This document shows positions 61,934-64,000 of a stretch of DNA of 64,000 nt, one piece after another. The notes beneath the pieces were generated by a model. That model searched no databases. It worked only from the letters and a program-made list of their open reading frames with translations, and had not been told where the DNA came from. This stretch comes from an uncultured Aquimarina sp. (GTDB lineage Bacteria; Bacteroidota; Bacteroidia; Flavobacteriales; Flavobacteriaceae): positions 1-64,000 of the forward strand of contig CANNFM010000006.1 in assembly GCA_947503835.1 (NCBI GenBank), in the 5' to 3' direction. Within the stretch, counting starts at the first letter, position 1, and each line of letters begins with the position of its first letter. The translations under genes and the position numbers were made by a program.

Positions 61934-62882
61934 ATGTTTTTTTTAAAAGATTGGGGTATATGACATAATAAAATAAAATAAGTGCTAATGAACTAAAAAT
62001 AATTAGCATTGCCAACCATACCGGCATATTAGAATATCGTGTGATAAACCCTTCGATAAATCCGGCAATAATAAAAAAAGGAATAGTACTCACCACTATT
62101 TTTAGACCATCTTTAGCACCTTTCATAAAAGATACTCTTCTAGAATAGGTTTTAGGAAATAGGATGCTGTTTCCCATTACTATCCCAGCGCAACCTGCTA
62201 TTATTATAACAGAAATCTCTATTGTTCCGTGTAACCATATCGATTTAGAAGCTTCAAATAAAAGGCCTTTTGTATAAAAGAAAGTCATAAAAGCTCCAAG
62301 CATAATACCATTACTAAATAATACATAGGCTGTTCCTATAGAGGTAATTACACCAAATGCATATGCTAAGAATGCTACTCTTATATTGTTTATCGTTATT
62401 CCTAAGAAAGAACCCACCATGCTTCCGCTTTTATAAATTGCCGTTGGATCTCCTTTTTCAATATTGTTAAGCGTTTCATTAACATAAGCATCGCCCAAAA
62501 TTAACCTTAAAAATGAAGAATCATTTAGAGCAGAGATGATACCAATACAACATGCAGTAGTAAAAATCAGAAAAGTATAAAATAATGTTTTTTGATGTTG
62601 AGAGAAAAATAAAGGAAATTCTGTTTTCCAGAATTCTACAACCCTATTTTTACTTTCTTTTTTATTAATATATATCTTTTGATGTGCTTGTGAGGCTAAT
62701 GAATTAAGGTAGAGTAACGTCTTACTATCAGGGTAATACGTTTGAGCATAAGACAAATCATTAGTCAAATGTATATAGTAATCGGCAAGTTGATCTGGAC
62801 TAATCTTGAAATTTTCATGTATTGCCTTTTCAAAAGCGATCCATTTTTCTTTATTTTGCTTCACAAAAGCTGCTTCCCGCAT
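61899..62882 (-). CDS. Stage II sporulation protein M-like (SpoIIM) membrane protein
   Basis: A 327-residue protein with a cytoplasmic N-terminal part (REAAFVKQNKEKWIAFEKAIHENF) and six TM helices with the SpoIIM core: GSFLGITINNIRVAFLAYAFGVITSIGTAYVLFSNGIMLGAF, EISVIIIAGCAGIVMGNSILFPKTYSRRVSFMKGAKDG. In non-sporulators it appears in MoxR/RDD operons; role unknown, perhaps in membrane organisation. First gene of the minus-strand operon, divergent from the RDD gene. Confidence 0.9.
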   Translation of the reverse strand: MREAAFVKQNKEKWIAFEKAIHENFKISPDQLADYYIHLTNDLSYAQTYYPDSKTLLYLNSLASQAHQKIYINKKESKNRVVEFWKTEFPLFFSQHQKTLFYTFLIFTTACCIGIISALNDSSFLRLILGDAYVNETLNNIEKGDPTAIYKSGSMVGSFLGITINNIRVAFLAYAFGVITSIGTAYVLFSNGIMLGAFMTFFYTKGLLFEASKSIWLHGTIEISVIIIAGCAGIVMGNSILFPKTYSRRVSFMKGAKDGLKIVVSTIPFFIIAGFIEGFITRYSNMPVWLAMLIIFSSLALILFYYVIYPNLLKKTYERQLYRTETE

Positions 62883-62921
62883 CTATCAATTTTTTGTTTA
62901 AAGATAATCACTTACTTATAA

Positions 62922-63647
62922 ATGTCAAATATAGCAATCAATACCACACAAAATGTAAATCTGGATTATAAAACTGTTAGTATAGGTGAGAGGATGCTTG
63001 CATTTTTAATTGACCTTGTTATATTTTGGCTTTACCTCTTTATTGTAAATTTTATTACAGCACTTGTAGGAACTGCTTTCAAAGATAACTGGACTGTATT
63101 TGGGATACAATCCCTCTTATTGTTACCTGTTATGTTTTATTCACTGTATATGCATATTATTTTTAATGGTAGAACCGTTGGGAAAATGATCCTGAAAATA
63201 AAAGTGGTGCGCATTGATGGTTTACCTGCGCATTGGAGTAATTATTTGGTTAGATGGATGTTGAGATTAGTGGATATTTGGATCTTTATGGCATCTGTAG
63301 GTGTATTTAGCATTTTATTTTCGAGTAAACGTCAACGACTTGGTGATGCAGCGGCGGGTACTATTGTGATCAGTACAAAACAGAAAGTGAAAATTTCGCA
63401 TACCATTTTAGAAGAAATCACAGATGATTACCAACCTAAGTTTTTAAACGTAACGAAGCTTTCTGACAAAGATGTGCGGTTAATTAAAGAAACCTATCAT
63501 ATCGCTAGAAAATCTAATGATTATAAAACATTAACTGCATTACGAAATAAGGTAGAAGAAATTTTAGAAGTTAAGTCTGAGTTGTACGACCGTCAGTTTT
63601 TGGATACCATTTTAAAAGATTACAATTACTATACGCAACGATTATAA
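62922..63647 (+). CDS. RDD-family membrane protein
   Basis: A 241-residue protein with an RDD domain at ~15-160: LDYKTVSIGERMLAFLIDLVIFWLYLFIVNFI, GRTVGKMILKIKVVRIDG, HWSNYLVRWMLRLVDIWIF and RQRLGDAAAGTIVI. The C-terminal ~80 residues are cytoplasmic and helical. RDD proteins may be Na+/H+ antiporters or transporters; here it is divergent from SpoIIM, the common arrangement of this locus in flavobacteria. Confidence 0.92.
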   Translation: MSNIAINTTQNVNLDYKTVSIGERMLAFLIDLVIFWLYLFIVNFITALVGTAFKDNWTVFGIQSLLLLPVMFYSLYMHIIFNGRTVGKMILKIKVVRIDGLPAHWSNYLVRWMLRLVDIWIFMASVGVFSILFSSKRQRLGDAAAGTIVISTKQKVKISHTILEEITDDYQPKFLNVTKLSDKDVRLIKETYHIARKSNDYKTLTALRNKVEEILEVKSELYDRQFLDTILKDYNYYTQRL

Positions 63648-63691
63648 ATTGGGTAATGAGTTGCATTACAGATTTTTTCATGTATTTTCCA

Positions 63692-63718
63692 GAAACCTGA
63701 AACCTGAAACCTGAAACC
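63692..63718. repeat. Heptamer tandem repeat (GAAACCT) x3.9
   Basis: GAAACCT repeats at 63692, 63699, 63706 and (partial) 63713. It lies just before the stop of the convergent cyclophilin gene. Confidence 0.9.
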
Positions 63719-63719
63719 G

Positions 63720-64000
63720 TTACTTAATCACTTCGGCTTTTATAAAAATATTTTCTTTTGGCCATTCACTCCCATCTACAGGAACATTAGAAATTTTATC
63801 GGCTACAGCCATACCTTTTACTACTTTTCCAAAAATAGTGTGTTCTCCATCAAGGTGATGTGCTCCTTTTTTTGAAATAACTATAAAAAACTCAAAAGGA
63901 GTTGAACGGTTAGATGGATTATCTACCCATTGCTTTGACAATGCTACTGCACCACGAGTATGTGTAAGACCTTTAACAGGTTCTTGCGGAATTGTATACT
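63720..64000 (-). CDS. Peptidylprolyl isomerase, cyclophilin type (partial, runs off the window)
   Basis: The frame is open to the window edge. The visible 93 codons read YTIPQEPVKGLTHTRGAVAL, then SKQWVDNPSNRSTPFEFFIV, HHLDGEHTIFGKVVKGMAVADKISNVPVDGSEWP. These are the cyclophilin signatures (RGAVAL, FFIV, LDGEHTIFGKV). It catalyses cis/trans isomerisation of prolyl bonds. A TTG within the frame at 63941 is not the true start; the N-terminus lies beyond the window. Exported or cytoplasmic status cannot be seen. Confidence 0.9.
   Translation of the reverse strand, partial: YTIPQEPVKGLTHTRGAVALSKQWVDNPSNRSTPFEFFIVISKKGAHHLDGEHTIFGKVVKGMAVADKISNVPVDGSEWPKENIFIKAEVIK

Noticed and set aside
1..64000. 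CRISPR arrays, rRNA operons, diversity-generating retroelement
   Set aside because: No regularly spaced identical repeats with unique spacers, no rRNA-like sequence, and no reverse transcriptase or template/variable repeat pair were seen.

Overview
The window looks like a chromosome segment of a marine Bacteroidota of the family Flavobacteriaceae, most likely Aquimarina or a close relative. The support is low GC content, type IX secretion (T9SS) sorting domains on secreted enzymes, a PorP/SprF-family protein, 7TM-AraC regulators, a TonB receptor with PepSY partners, head-GIN (DUF2807) proteins, and a HAD protein resembling the bifunctional drimenol synthases known from that group. All assignments come from reading the sequence; no search was run.

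Region 1 (1-9.4 kb) is accessory. A two-gene AT-rich cassette (228-1272) lies between two hairpin-bearing repeat elements. A 7TM-AraC regulator, a beta-lactamase-family serine hydrolase and a stretch of gene fragments on both strands follow. A minus-strand cluster then encodes an isoprenyl diphosphate synthase, a HAD protein whose tail looks like the two ends of a class II terpene cyclase domain with the middle missing, and an AraC regulator. Two translationally coupled LuxR-type HTH mini-proteins sit upstream of it.

Region 2 (9.4-20.2 kb) reads as a decayed genomic island. It holds a structured degenerate-repeat tract, small ORFs, a frameshifted BspA-like surface protein cut off from its sorting domain, a truncated repeat protein, LytTR/REC/PAS signalling pieces, a KdnB-like alcohol dehydrogenase, a relaxase-like fragment, an orphan PorP/SprF protein and a tyrosine recombinase broken by two frameshifts. 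It ends at a tRNA-Pro(TGG) gene, a classic integration target.

Region 3 (20.2-48 kb) is mostly ordinary chromosome: a multidomain T9SS alpha-amylase with candidate LacI-type operators, cytochrome bd oxidase (cydAB), tRNA-Pro(GGG), glycerate kinase with DASS and GntP permeases, a MarR-GNAT fusion, an OmpA-like envelope protein, a TonB receptor/PepSY iron or metal uptake cluster, small enzymes, thioredoxin reductase, and a PadR-PspC-DUF2807 envelope-stress cluster.

Region 4 (48-64 kb) holds a frameshifted AIM24-family gene, oxyR, a TPR-LuxR regulator, a 171-bp MITE-like element, a T9SS PI-PLC-like protein, and an M23 lipoprotein with five 50-residue repeats. A compact MoxR/DUF58/DUF4350/DUF4129/SpoIIM operon follows, with a divergent RDD gene, and the window ends inside a cyclophilin gene.

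The best candidates for something new are the core-deleted terpene-cyclase operon, the hairpin-bounded cassette at the left end, and the repeat tract at 9427-9660.
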